Of a stretch of DNA of 64,000 nucleotides, positions 24,593 through 38,015 are shown in pieces (within the stretch, counting starts at the first letter, position 1; every line of letters begins with the position of its first letter). The translations under genes were made by a program, and so were the position numbers. Below the pieces are notes generated by a model. It was not told the origin of the DNA. It saw nothing but the letters and a program-made list of their open reading frames with translations, and searched no databases. The DNA lies in the NCBI RefSeq assembly GCF_037975245.1, contig NC_092563.1, positions 2,505,001-2,569,000 on the forward strand, given 5' to 3'. The stretch comes from Apostichopus japonicus. Its lineage: Eukaryota > Echinodermata > Holothuroidea > Aspidochirotida > Stichopodidae.

Positions 24593-26964
24593 GCCAGTTT
24601 TAGAATTCTTTCACATTTTGTTCAAGGGCATTACTGATATACATTTTAAACCCGAGAGTTGTATCATCTCCTCCTAAGTTTAATATATCTACCCAGCTGT
24701 TAAATGTCGTGATCTAGGAAAGTGCGAAACAAATCCAGACCATTTTTAGCTTTTGTGATTAAGTTTCTACTTTTACAAAATAACCTTTGTCATTCATTTC
24801 CAATTAAAACAGTGACTAACACAATTTTAATATTAAGATCTTACACATAATATACCAATAGACCAAACAATTTTTCGATTTTTTTCATAATTGTTTTTTT
24901 TTTCTTCTGTTTTTTACATATTTTATTTCTGCCTTTTTAGATAGTGTTATATTACCCACGTCTTGTTTTCTGTTTGTATGCTAGCAGACAGACTATAGCT
25001 TGGTACGTGTGATCCGCAAGTCTATAAGCAAGGTTGTAATAATTAGCGAAAAAGCAGTTGTGTGCTTAACCAAAGTATAGCCATTTATGCTATCTACCTG
25101 ACAGTAAATTGTATAACCGTGTGTCTCAGTTTCCTTAAGATTATGTAAAACATCACTTTCTAAAAAAAAAAAAAAAAATTATTATCAGCTATCAAGTTCG
25201 TGAAATGCACGTTGTAAATATTTAAAATTACAGGACGTTATGGTAACATTGCCACGAAAGATTTACATTTATATATTTTTCTTTTACTATGGTGCGTTAT
25301 ACTGTAGCAAAAATCTGGTACAGATTGCTTGCCCTTCATGCATGGGAATGCGTCTGTTGATAAGATTATTTCGAAATCGTTGATAAAAAATTGTAGAAAA
25401 AATCAGAATGTTATTGCCATCACCATAAATCGGTGCGAAGTGTAAACAACATATCGACTGCGTTATTTTCCTAAATTATCCGTAAACAGTGCTTTCCACA
25501 TGAAGTTATACTCACTATACTTATCTCCAATAATCAGTTCACAGTTAAAATAACGCCGAATGTTTATTATTCCTTCACAAAGTATTTTCAATTTTCTCAT
25601 TCATACAAAATTGCTGCATTTTCTGTTTTGTTCTCTTGTCTGTTTTTTCCCTTCATATTTATCAAGTGAATGGTGTACATTTTAATCTGTATACTTTATT
25701 TAAAATGTGTATTACTTATAAGACAATCATCTTGTCTTTTTTTCTTGTTCAGTTCATATACACTCCTACTAATCGTTTTGCAGTAAAACTATTTTCAATA
25801 CTCTTTTCAAAGATAGATTCATAAATAACTTTCGATGCAAAGATGACGATGTAGCCTTTGTTATCAATTTATTCCTCATCGTATCACAGCAAATTGTTCG
25901 ATTGTGATCCATTTGAGCTTTTAAAGCATACCATCTAGTACAGCTGCAGGCTGTTATCTCACAACGGATAGTATTGTTATTGTTGTTTCATAACATTTAC
26001 CATAACGGTATTATAAAGCTAGGCTCAAAATAGCAGTATAGATATTATAGGTAGGCTAGACTCAAAACAGTAATACGATTAATAACAGTTTAGCGCTTGA
26101 TTGATTCCATATATAACAATTATTAACGTCACCAATGTATTTATTAGATGAAAAGGTAGTTGTTTACATCTATTTCAATTTGGTTGGGGTTGGACAACTT
26201 TTACATGGTACACAGTACATCTCAAGTACATATAATCTTTCAGAAAAAGAAATGTTTAAAGTAAAAGTACACAACTTTAGTATACTTAGAAAAGACGGCA
26301 ACATTTACAGTGTTTTAATATTATTAACATACATGGTGTATCATGGTAACTGAATCTTATACCATATGTATGTCGCAACCAACCTTGTGTTTCTGTGCCA
26401 CATGGACGCCAATCCACGTGAGCTCATCAACATATCAATGCAATAAGTACTTTCCTCAAAATTTAAAATATTTGATTCGGAATTTTCATCGCATTTCACA
26501 TATTATAAAGGATGTTACTTCAGGACAACTTATCACTTGGCCAATGGTATTTGATATCTCGAAAACTGTATGGTTTCATATCCGTCCAATAAAGACGCGA
26601 GAATTACATTAACACAGTGATTGCTCTGTCAGGTAACTCTATATTATTGTTGAGATTAAAACAAAAGGATTGACTACTACAGTGATATGTTCCTATAGCT
26701 TTATATTATGTTAAATCTATGGGTTGCTCCTGATTGGCTAAATTGACGATGACGTCAACTCCCCGGTGCAGGTTTATAACTGTTAATGTTGATTCATTGT
26801 TTTATCAATTTTAATCACTCAAACGAACATGTTCTTTCTACCTTCATTTAAACAACAGAGGAACGTTGGATGACAATCATCACCATTTCTTCTGGAAAAG
26901 ATAATTTCGTCATGCATTGTAAAAATGTCAATGGACTCGAGGCCATAAAAGTCTGTTTCATATT

Positions 26965-27180
26965 GATTTTCTGTTGCATCTGAAGAAGTGACCTAATGGT
27001 CAGTGTATTAGATTAAGTAGACCAGTCACTTCTATTGATGAGCCTCAGAAAATTTAAAGGGGCATGATGATTTGGATGTTTAACCCTGGACGAAAAGCAA
27101 TGTTTTATAACGGTTTTCAACATATAAAAATATTTTTTTGTGGCTAAAGTCATACTGTAAACTGTCAGTTGTACTGGAAA
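26965..27180. repeat. Dispersed repeat copy A
   Basis: Shares a block with 41.47-41.73 kb: TGACCTAA(A)TGGTC, TTAGTAGACCAG with variant, GATGAGCCTCAGA, then a TGTGGCTAAAGTCAT-like end. Identity unknown. A minus-strand frame crosses it, but repetition argues against a gene. Confidence 0.65.
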
Positions 27181-28964
27181 ACAAAGGCACCTGAAATCTG
27201 CCAGACCCCGAATCCTAACAACAAAAATGTGCCAGAGATACCTTACCGTTTGAGTCAACAGCTAAACTGATCATGGTTGCTCAACGAATCATCGGAAAAC
27301 AGTAATTCATTATATCTTTCATCAAAACTCATATTTCTAATTTCTGAAATTTCACATTGTGCCGTCTTATTTAGCAGAAACATGTACAACAGTTTTGGTG
27401 ACGTCTTTAACATTAAATCAATATGAATATCACTTTTAGTGTTTTCTGCTTGTTCTTTAGTAGTACTCAATTACATTTTCTAAAGGGAAGTAGCAAAATT
27501 TATTTAAGTGAAAGTTCGAGCGAGTTCGTCAATGATCGCATTTGTACTCCATTCCATGTGCGTTGATTATGATTAATCAAAGAGCATTATATACTGCTAC
27601 TGTAAAATTTTGATTTCAATTTATATTCGGTACAGCGTTGAGACGATACGGTGCAGTGAGGACCGTACATCATGATTGGATGTTGATATGATTAAGAGTA
27701 TTCACATCTTTACACTTTATTTTTAGTATTAACGTTTCTCTTTTCCACTTATTTACAGGTGGTTTACGTACTCTAAGAAAACTTACCACCATCTATGCAA
27801 TTGCTTATGAAAAGCCATTATTCTGACCTGCGCAACTCATTTATTGTACAATTGTCGGTTTTTTTGAGTACGGTACGATATGTGATTTATAGGTTCACGT
27901 CTGTATCAAGTTTAACCCCAGAACAATTACGTGATTGATTTTTATGATCGTTATATTTTTTTAAATTATGTATATAAATGTATTCTTCTGAAGTCTCATG
28001 TACGTTAATATCGTTGTGAAGATTAAATGCTCAAAACACGAATGCCCAATAATATGGACATACGCACAACACATTTTCCAGTATTGGCTTTACTGTTGTG
28101 TTGCAACAGAAACAATAACAGTGTGGCAGGAAAACTGGAATAAGATGTGACCTTAGGTAGACTTGTAGTAAATATTAAAAGCACAGGAGTTTTTTATACT
28201 TATTCTTCATATTTTGTGGGACAATTTCGCATGGAGGTGGAGAGGAGGGAGCTTTATAATTGATTGATTGATCGTACCTTAACTTACACGTACCAGTAGT
28301 CTACATCACACAAAATAACCATTTCAGATATATCGATTAGTTATTGATTACTTACTTTTGATTCTTTTGGTCAGAGTTGCTTTCCTTTGCTTTCAATTTG
28401 TCAATGTCCGCGAAAACAGGTAATAGAATATAGCCTATTGTTGTCAGTTCTAAAAATATTTTTGTATAGGCTTGAGTTTTTGTCCGTTATAATAATGAAA
28501 ATAATCAACAATTTTATGAAAATTGTAATATGAATGATGATACTGATAACAATGATGGATATTTTGTTATTAATTTTTTACTATACGAGTTGTTTTTCAA
28601 TGCCAACGCATCGTCATTGCATGAACGCTTTTGTAATGGGAAATGTATGTATCAAAACTGTAAATTTCCAAATAAACTTTTATATTTGTTATTAAAGTGG
28701 AAGATTCCTTTTTCATTTATTTGGTTTACATTGGTTACGAGTTTCATTTCCAAATCGCGGTTCTTTGTTCTGCTTACCGACATGACAGTGCAGTGTCACT
28801 AAAAATGGTATATAGGTTATCCACAAGGTGACATTCTCCTCCCAACGAAACACCAAGTACAGTATCCCCTCTCCTACCTCTCTCCTCATCTCCCCTGTCT
28901 CTCCCTTCTTCTCCTCTTCCCCTCTTACCCCTCTCCTCCTCACCTGTAACAAAATTGTATATTA

Positions 28965-28999
28965 TATAAAATTATATAATTATATATATATATATATAC

Positions 29000-29090
<91 letters not shown>

Positions 29091-29111
29091 AATAAATATA
29101 TATATATATAT
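28965..29111. repeat. (TA)n microsatellite, long
   Basis: The longest TA tract in the window, interrupted by CATATATATA near its start and AAATAA near its end. Confidence 0.97.
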
Positions 29112-30381
29112 CCCTTTACTTGCATTAAACGAAATGTTCATGTTTAAGGTTGTATAAGCAAAATTGTGGCTAAAGTTGATGGGATGAACAATTCTATGTC
29201 ACCATATAAATTGGACTCTACTAATTCATTCTTTTTAAGATAAATATTTGTGTTTCGATTGCTTTAGGTATTAAGAACGATAAACCTGTGTATGGGGGTC
29301 ATGGGGATAGGGCAGATCTAAAAATGACCGAGTGTCTTATTATATCACAACCGATCATTGCTAAACGTTACACAACCCTTTTGCATTCTTACCAGACTCT
29401 TTTCACTCCTATATGTTAGTGATCATGAGTTTGTCCATTAAACAGCTGGTAATTCATAGCATACATATATATGTACTTGACGACAATGACAGCTTCCGCT
29501 CAATTGGTTAGTTACATCATGGAGCTACAACCACGCTCTATATGGTTACATCTGTACATCGTAGGTTAGGCATATCTACATTGACATTCTTCCTTGCCTT
29601 TGAAGTACAATAAGTAACTCAAAACTTACACGGCAGCTCATATACTTAATATGTAAATCCACCAGAATAAGGACACTATCCTTACATGGGAGGTCAAAGT
29701 TTATTTAAGTCTGGAAATCAATTGTAAAGCCGATAACTTATGGGAATTACTAGGTACCCGGCCTTATAGGTTTGTACAATGAACTCGTACTCGTGGTTAG
29801 CGAATACACTCTACCCAGAGGCGTAGCAGTGGGCTGTTCATTAAACCAGGGCCCCACAAGCCCAAAAAGGTAGGTTCCGATATTTTGACCTAACGGACCA
29901 CAACTGCCAGTAAAGTAAGATTGTCAATCAGAAACTTCGTGATCTTTACAAATGTATAGCTTTGTGTCATTTGTAATTTAGATGAAGAAAGAATGAAGGG
30001 CCCTACAGCTTGCACTCTTGAATCGGGGCCCCTCAGAACTTATAGCTACGCAATTGAGTATCTGATCATACGAAGGGGAATTCTACACATACTCTGTGTG
30101 CTGTTGGCCTCTTACTACGAGTCTTGATATGTCAGTATGTAGGATTGTCTTTGTGCAAGAAACATAAAGCATATCATTTTTTTTTAAATATGTGAAAGGT
30201 GAAAGTCAAGTGACCTTTTTTTTAATATTCATATTAGTGCGATTAAGTTTTCTAATCTCTTGAAGACAACAGTGATTATACCTTGAAAATTATATTTATA
30301 CAAAGCTGCATTTGTACCTATATGTCTATTGACAACATAGGATTTCTGCGGGCGTTCATTTGTATAGGGTATTGCTTAGAG

Positions 30382-30882
30382 CAGGGTTTCCCATGTGGAT
30401 GTCACAGTTGTCCACGAGCCCCCAACTTTTCGAGACACGATCTGAGTCACAATTATACTATAATACGCATAACAGTGCTTCGTAAAAGATCAAATTCATA
30501 GTGTAATTTTGAAATGAAAAACCCCCAAAAGATGAACAAATATTTATTTGGAAACTTCAAGATCAGGTCAGCTCTTCATCTTCACGACGTACTGTCATAC
30601 GTACACCAACTTCACAGAGTCATGCGGCCTGTGTCTGTTACATAATTCAGTTATTTATCACATGCACGGTACGGTATTACTATGGCAACATATGCGTATG
30701 GAACGTGAAAAGAGTTTACTGATAGACTGAATTTTGTACATAACTAAATTATATGATATATCCGATTTTAGTTTAAAAAAAGTACTCTAGTTTTGACTTT
30801 CCGAAGCGTCTCACTAACCCCCTGAGATGGACTCACGCACCCCCTGGGGGTTCATGCACCCCAGATAGATAAGGAACCCCTG
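30382..30882. mobile_element. hAT-type non-autonomous transposon, 501 bp
   Basis: Ends are CAGGGTTTCC and GGAACCCCTG, nine of ten bases in inverted match. The flanks are a perfect 8-bp direct repeat GCTTAGAG (30374-30381 and 30883-30890). No transposase is visible. The ends and the 8-bp target duplication fit the hAT superfamily. Confidence 0.82.
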
Positions 30883-30894
30883 GCTTAGAGGGTA

Positions 30895-32330
30895 AGGTTA
30901 ACTTTACACCAGTGTTTCTTAACCTTCTCCACTTGTTTCACCTCTTACTCTTAGCAAGTGGAAACGTGAACTTCTGTAACCACTTTACCAGCTGTGGATG
31001 AACGTGTTGGTGTATTGTATGTGGCGTTCAGGGGCCCAGTAAGAATCGCTGACGGGATCCAAGGGTTAGCGTCCTTGCAGGCCAACGCTTTCTGGTTCAA
31101 TGAGGGGGCAAAGACTGCTTTAAATAATACACATCGTTACTCGACTTTTTCACAAAAAAGAAAATGAAAAGTTTGGTTTATAGAAACAATTACAAACACA
31201 AACCATGTCTAACTTCCTGAATTTATCAAATTTGGATTGTGTGCAACGTTCGTCAATTTGGAATATTATTTCCTCCTATTTTTAACTGACCTTGAGTAGC
31301 TTCAAAAAGAAAGGGCGAGATCTGTTCGTTGGTTTTCTAGTCTAATTTAAAGCGCTACGCTGATCTGTCTGGAAGTGGATATGTATAGCCTAAGGATATT
31401 TTTAAATCAAACGTTCCAGAAAAGGGAAAAGAGATTAAGGCATAGACATGATTGGTACTATTTCAATTATTCATGCCCCCGCCCCCCCCCCCCAAAAAAA
31501 AAGGAAAAAAAAAAGAAACGAATGATAGTTGTTATCCGTGGGTGCAAATTTCAGTTCAATGAGCCGCCTAATACGCATACATTGCTATACCATGCAGAGT
31601 TTGATTGCACAAACGTAACCTATGTTCCATGCACTTTGTAACACTGACAACCCGATAGATTTTATCTTTGATTTTAACATGGTCAATCGAAAGGACAAAG
31701 CAGGTCGCTGACGTTAGTTTGACCATGGTCTAATTGACATTAAATTGCTTTCTATTTTCTCTTCTAACTATAGCTAACTTGTTTGGTATCGAATAACTTT
31801 AAGGACAATTTGACTCGAATGATTTCCTTCGAAAATAGGATTGATCAAAACTGTCCATGCCTCTTATAGCAATATCTTCTGCTAAATTGTCCAGCAGTCA
31901 AGGCCGCCACCGCCTGGATTGAGACAAAACAGGAAACGGTATGAGTGAGTATCAGTGGTGATTTATGGAACTAATATACAGAGCATCCCACCAGTATAGT
32001 AGATCGAATGTAAATAAAAAACTGCGTATATGCATACGACACTCTATTTGTTGAAAACAGACAAAAGAACTATCAAAAATTGTCTGTTTGATGTTTTTAT
32101 GAATCATTTTAACAAAGAGTGTATATGTGTAACCTATTTAATTTGTATGATGGGCTAGCTGTGTTATATGTATAGTGCATATGCTATTGTACGATAAGCT
32201 AGACTGTGTTAACTGTAGTGCATATGCTTTTGTACGATAGGCTAGATGTGTTAACCGTAGTGCATGCTATCGTAAGTCATAGCTGTATCTTGACAACGGT
32301 TATTTGCATGTATTTTGTCATTGAATAGTC
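30895..32330. other. No gene seen
   Basis: Includes a CAGTGTTTCTTAACC segment near 30909 that resembles a hAT-type end without a visible partner, and near-repeats of GATAAGCTAGACTGTGTTAA at about 32190-32260. Confidence 0.5.
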
Positions 32331-32374
32331 CTTAATCGGCCTGAAAAGAAGAAACAATCTCACTTTTGGCCGGC

Positions 32375-32455
32375 CAAGGATCGAACCAACAACCTCCCAG
32401 GTGATAGGTTTCATTGTGTATATACCACAGCTTTTCTCCACTCTGCCATTGCACT
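32375..32455 (-). mobile_element. tRNA-related SINE head or tRNA pseudogene
   Basis: Minus-strand A box TGGCAGAGTGG (32438-32448) and B box GGTTCGATCC (32378-32387), about 60 bases apart. The region between is too irregular for a cloverleaf. A CCCCCACAA array lies just upstream on this strand. Confidence 0.6.
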
Positions 32456-32483
32456 AGTATCATGTGATATGTCATTATCTCCG

Positions 32484-32571
32484 CCCAACCCCACAACCCC
32501 ACAACCCCCACAACCCCCACAACCCCCACAACCCCCACAACCCCCACAACCCCCACAACCCCCACCCCCCT
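32484..32571. repeat. 9-bp CCCCCACAA array
   Basis: About nine copies of CCCCCACAA and the shorter CCCCACAA. The minus-strand frame reads GVV repeats, an artefact. Confidence 0.95.
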
Positions 32572-32838
32572 AAATTACAAATATAGAAATGTTCAAGCCA
32601 TTTTCCTATAAAACGTATTCTAAATGCTTGAAATGCTCCTTGATGTAGTATGAAGCTAAAGACATTTTGATTGTCAGCCCAGACCAGTGATTTGTGTTCC
32701 GAAATTCGATGCAGAGCGTGTTTAGTTATGTGTTAAGAATCATATGCACGTGTTATGTGAATGCATCATATTGACGGTGCAAGGCAGTATGTATATATTG
32801 TGTAATGAGAATAAATCATGTTACTATACTCTTCCGTA

Positions 32839-33038
32839 TGGCAAGCCGTTTTAGTTTTTATTCTGTATTTGGTGATATCACCAATTATTTGATGATATCA
32901 GCAAATCATTTGAGGATATCAGCAATTCATTTGCTGATATCACCAAATCAATTGCTGATATCACCAATTTAAATGGTGATATCATCAAATATTATATGAT
33001 TTCATCAAATACAGAATAAAAACTAAAACGGCTTGCCA
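32839..33038. mobile_element. TA-flanked foldback element of phased palindromes, 200 bp
   Basis: The ends form a near-perfect inverted repeat of about 33 bases starting TGGCAAGCCGTTTTAG, each bordered by TA. The middle is seven units of the type ATTTGnTGATATCAnCAAAT, each itself palindromic, with GATATC (or GATTTC in the last) at 32874, 32894, 32915, 32936, 32957, 32978 and 32998. TA flanks suggest a Tc1/mariner-like or related MITE. No coding capacity. Confidence 0.8.
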
Positions 33039-33228
33039 TATGTCCGGCAAACTTCACTATACAATGTTTCAACAAGTTGTGATTGAAGATAAGAAACTAT
33101 CGTCATAATGTAGGCTCCAACTCAAGGTAAAGTATCGTGGGAATAAGTGAGATTACATAAGCCCGTATTTAGGACGTATACGGTAGGCTATAGTATGTGT
33201 ATACATATGCAGGTTGCACAAAGATAAC

Positions 33229-33243
33229 ACATATATATATATT

Positions 33244-33279
<36 letters not shown>
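33229..33279. repeat. (TA)n microsatellite
   Basis: TA run with one TTTAAA interruption. Confidence 0.96.
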
Positions 33280-33283
<4 letters not shown>

Positions 33284-34699
33284 TATAGTAACACGTGTGA
33301 TTTCGTTACAACACAGACAGATCTTATCTTTAAGAAGGACATAACGATTAAGAATGGAGCCGACTATATTCGTCTCACCGACCATTTGATTTCAATAAAG
33401 ACTAAGCATATGCTACAATAACATGAAAGCTAATATGAATAGAATCCCCATCTTTTTGAATAACAAAAACAAACCAAAAATTATTTTGTTGGTAGCTAGG
33501 GAGACGGGGTTCGGAATTAACAACAGCAGATTTACAGACTGAAGATTTACTGGGTTGTAGGGTTAACTTTTCTTTTCATTGCAAGTTAAAGCTTCCCTTT
33601 TGTGCTGAACTGGGCTGTCGTAAATCTCGAGGTGCCGTACAAGATGGTTCAAACAAGGATAACTTCTGACTAAGCTCAGTGGGAATATCATTTACGGCGA
33701 ACCGCGAAACCTAACGCACTGGGATGTGTTGGCTATAGTTATATGCACTATCCAACGTAGAGATCACCAGTTACACGAGGGTTAGCAGCTTCCAAGTCAG
33801 TTACGTTTGTACTTTTACGTATGTCTTACATCAAAATGTAGAATTAAACAGAAAGTACAACAATAAAGACCTGCATGAAAGCAGTTAAACGCAAACTATC
33901 AGGATAAAGGTGGTGCTCGTCTCCTACTTCCAGTGAATTCATCAATTCAGGCGAAGCCTTTTTAATAATCAAATACCGCTCTCTATTTATCACTAATGTG
34001 CCATAGCCAAATGGCTCTGCAATTTGTCTATAGTTTCCAACAACATGGTTTTTAGATAAAAAGCAGCAATTTCGGTACTACAGGTTAACATGTTGAGGGA
34101 AAGAAATTTTAGATAAAGTTGTCGTAATTTTGAGATAACAGTACAAGTAGGGTAATAATAGTTGTTGCTGGGACGGGAGGGGGCGGGGGACTAGTCTACG
34201 TACTGGTTTGAGTGCAGGGATCGCCATCGGGAGAGCCCTGGATACGGGTCCAGATAAATTGCTCTCATAGTTACAATTTTCAAGAATAAAATACAGATAA
34301 CACCCCATATGTTGATCGTTCGCCCGAAAAGAGACCTCTTTACTCGAGTTTATTTACCCTCTGAATGTTTTGAAGTACCAAACAGCTTAACAAAAATAAC
34401 TGTTCAGTTTTTATCCTTGTTGCCCGATTCTATGATCCGACCCGGCAAAGAATTTGAACATATCATCATATATGACTGGGATCAGGGTGGGTGGATCAGC
34501 TTGAAAAAAAAAGGGGAATGGAAAATTCAAAATGGAGAATAGACCCCCCCTCCCAACCCCCAAAGAAAAAAAACTGTAGCAATAATTGTACATGGGGCAG
34601 ATTTTATTTCGGCGATCAAAGTTTTGGAGGAAAAGCCAAATGATTTAAAAGAGGCCGAAGGCGCTTGACCCCCCCCCCCCTGTATCCTTTTTCAGAATC

Positions 34700-34933
34700 G
34701 GCTCTTAAATATTGTCGGAACTATTCACTAGTTCGTCCAGAACCATATATATTAGAGATATGGCTCTGGGGCGTCGTTCCAATGATGATGGCGCTCTTGC
34801 TTATTACCCTGATCGTCGGTTGCAATGGTGCTTATTTACAGGCGATCATCCGTTCATTAACTGTCATTTCTTTATATTTACTAGATCGTCTGGGTACGCC
34901 TTGTATAACGCATATGTGGCTTTGATGCAAAAT
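34700..34933 (+). CDS. Ambiguous candidate exon
   Basis: The segment lies between a good acceptor (ATCCTTTTTCAG at 34694) and a good donor (AAT then GTAAGTATCC from 34934). Two frames compete. One enters from the acceptor and encodes a hydrophobic stretch (WLWGVVPMMMALLLITLIVG) with a stop at 34923-34925. The other starts at an internal ATG (MALGRRSNDDGALAYYPDRR) and runs open to the donor. No family is recognised and no neighbouring exon was found. Confidence 0.22.
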
Positions 34934-34939
34934 GTAAGT

Positions 34940-37900
34940 ATCCATTTAAGCGTCATTTAAAGAAAATACACCTATTTTGTTTCTTTTGGATGGGATGCAT
35001 CGACGCAAATCTTTTCCTCTAGTGCTTGGTGAGTCCCTCAGCTGAACAGGTGAGTGGGCAAGTGAACCATGCTTATTCACCCCGACAATCGAGTAAAATA
35101 GTCGGAACATTTAAATATAACAATACACACTGGGATAATAAACTGTGGTTCAAACTGCGCAAGCGCAAAGTGAATGTAATGTAACTTTCTCTTAATTCTT
35201 GTTCTGAACTAAAAAAAAGACAGTAAATAAAGAATATTATTTCTGTGTGGTGATATGAAATAAATAAAATAAATCCGAGACGTAGCTTTACTGGGAACGG
35301 GGGGGGGGAGTCTTCCAGGGGAGGTGCTATCTTTTGCAACGTCTGGAACAATGTTGAAGACATTTCAATCGTCTAGGTTGTACTACATATGTTGTAGATA
35401 TATTTACGGTACAAATAGAAATTATGGGGGGGGGGTGAGCCCACTGACTCCCCATCCAAAGAAGTATACGTGGTTTCACCCCTGGCTGTCAACGTTGTGG
35501 CAGGGGGGGGGGCGCCGAATTGTAACATAAGGCAAGAAAATGACTGTGTACGACTCTTTTCAATTCTAAAAGCCAAACCAGTTGATAAACAAAAACATAC
35601 AAGAGAAACATCATAAACTGTAACCAATGTAAAAGAAATTTAATTTCTGAAAGAGTTTGTCAACTGGCAGATCCAGAGGTTTTACTACGAGTGGTTACTT
35701 CGCAGCCAAAAACTATATGTTTTTTTTTTATCATTTCAGGAGTATGTACTATAGGTATGAAAATTGAAGATATTGTTTATTTTTACTGTTAATATATTTT
35801 TACTATTGTCGTTATTAAAATTTCATTTTGCAGAAATAAATTTTTTGCAGGCATGGAAGTCGCAAAAAACAAGGGCGAGGTTTTAGGGGAGAATAAAATC
35901 CTAAATATATTTGAAGCCAAACTTTTTTACACCCAAAGTCTCAAAAAGGCTAATAAACAACATACTTGCCCTGGACCAGCTAGATCGCCCAACGTTTTTC
36001 TAACAACTATGTTCCCAAAATTCAGACATTTTTTTTTTTACTTTTCTGTAAATTGGAACCTTGTCTATGATAGGAAAAAGAACACAACACACACAAATTG
36101 CAACATTATGTCCCCATCGAGGTACACCATGTTTAAGAATTGTTCTTCCCTCACACCTGTTATGACAAGTTATGAATGACAGTTTTAATAGTAGAAAGGA
36201 TATTCATGGCTCCCCCTCCCCCACCCCCACCCCCTCCCCACTCCCAATTGTGTTGAAAGGTCTGGTGACCTTTATTTATTAGACTTTCATTAAAGTGACA
36301 TTGAAAAATTGTCTTGGCAATATTTTTTGACATGGTTAATAAGATACTTTGACCAAATTACTGATGGCAAGCCCAAGAAAATTAAGAAGAAAAAAAAAAG
36401 TGAGGATAAAATTACTAAAATTACTCGTTTGAATTTCATTCTGATATTAAATGTGGACAAAATTGAAGAGTCATTGTGCTCAAAGAAGTTGTCATAAAGA
36501 ATTTATATCAAATTAATTACACGCTTATATTATGGCAGAAACATGCAAAGAGATTGCATTTATAACAAAGAGCCTGTTATTTACTTATTAAAAGTAGTGT
36601 ATTAAAGGCAATTTCCTAATATCCTAATTTAAATTTCCTAAATTTGATAATTGTGGATGATTTCCTCATAATGAGACTACAAATGATACAAAATCAACTT
36701 GTAGACAAAAAGCAATGTGCATTGGAAAATCAAGGGAAGTAATTTTTTTCTTCAGATAAAAAAAAGTTGAAAGGTAAAACTGATAAAAATACACAACATC
36801 ACACACATAGAAATATGATATCTTGAATCAAATAAGTTATGAAAAGATGATGACTATGGTATAATAATGATACACATGTTAACCACAAAATGTGGGTTAT
36901 GGACGTTATAGCCATACAGTCCATAACTTCACTGTCCAAAACTTTAAACTGGCATTGTTGGCAAAAGATAGTCGAATGGAAAATGTCTTCTTTGACCATA
37001 TTGCAAGAAAGAGCATATTTCTGAGCATATTTGTGACACCAGGATGCAAATGTATATTGCAGTACCCAGATACTGATAGCTCTGAAAAATTGTCACAGTG
37101 AAGCTGTGACACTTCAACCTGTCACACTTGTACCATAAGTGAACGAGAAATTTTGACTAGTAATAACACTGCCTGACTATAGGCTGACCAGTTTTATCAA
37201 CTCGGAATCGCTGAACCGCTTGAACCGGAATCAGGGAACCGCTTGGTCGAGAGAAAGGAGCTAGTCTTGTTCTAAGGGCCAAATAATGCACAGTTTGTTC
37301 TATGTGCCAGTCCCGCCTCTGTGCCAGACTTTCCAGAATTCAACACATTGTGTAGCATTAAGCTAAACAGCCAAGGGATGATGTTCTATAGTTTGGACTA
37401 AAGTACTCTTTTGATATTGATCGCTGCTATGTAAAAATCTAAACGCAACTACGTATACAAGTTTTACTGTAATGTACTAACTGACGCATAGTAACTATAA
37501 AAAAAAAAAAAAAACATGTATGGTAATAATGATGAAGCAATATAAATAACACATATATATTAACTATTGGCAGTACTAATTATTAGGTATTAAATTATGC
37601 AAAAGAGAAAGAAATTTGTATTTGTTTCTGTAGTGTTTTGTCCGACATGTAGAATTATAAGACTGATCATACACTCCCATCTCCCAAATTTACTTTACTC
37701 TATAATTATTCCAAACTTTTATCTTCAATCAAAACTCAATCAATGTTTAAAATAAAAGACAATATAGTTGTTCCTTTGAATTATTACCGTCAACTACATT
37801 TGAGGTGAATTTTTCAAAAACCTGACCATGATTGAACTATCCTATTTGTTAAAGTAAAGCCCCCCTCCCCCCCCAAAGAAAAAACAAAACAAATTATTCT

Positions 37901-38015
37901 ATAACAACAAACTATTTCCCTTATTATTACCTCTATGATCCATAACACCTACTGATACGGTATAAAAACAGAGACGACACCAGAGACAAAATAAGACATA
38001 TGATGATGCAGATTG
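34940..38015. other. ELMO 3' flank and probable 3' UTR
   Basis: No further exon seen. The right part is expected to hold the ELMO 3' UTR. The rest is AT-rich with poly(G), poly(C) and poly(A) runs. Confidence 0.5.
36271..36280 (-). terminator. Candidate ELMO poly(A) signal
   Basis: Two overlapping AATAAA hexamers on the minus strand, about 1.7 kb past the ELMO stop codon. They are the nearest canonical hexamers I could find downstream. A 3' UTR of this length is plausible but unproven. Confidence 0.3.

Larger units (their letters stand above)
22790..30370. other. No gene established
   Basis: AT-rich. Possible transposon remnants lie at 24037-24456 and 29818-30057 (see findings). A minus-strand frame at 27255-27470 is polar and protein-like, but has no ATG at its head, no splice partner and no known motif. 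Confidence 0.55.

Noticed and set aside
27255-27470. Protein-like 71-codon minus-strand frame
   Set aside because: No ATG at the head (preceded directly by a stop), no splice signals, no recognisable motif; AT-rich chance frame more likely.
28828-29125. Frames rich in YIYIYI
   Set aside because: Translation of a (TA)n microsatellite; the same holds at 5.2, 9.6, 19.5 and 33.2 kb.
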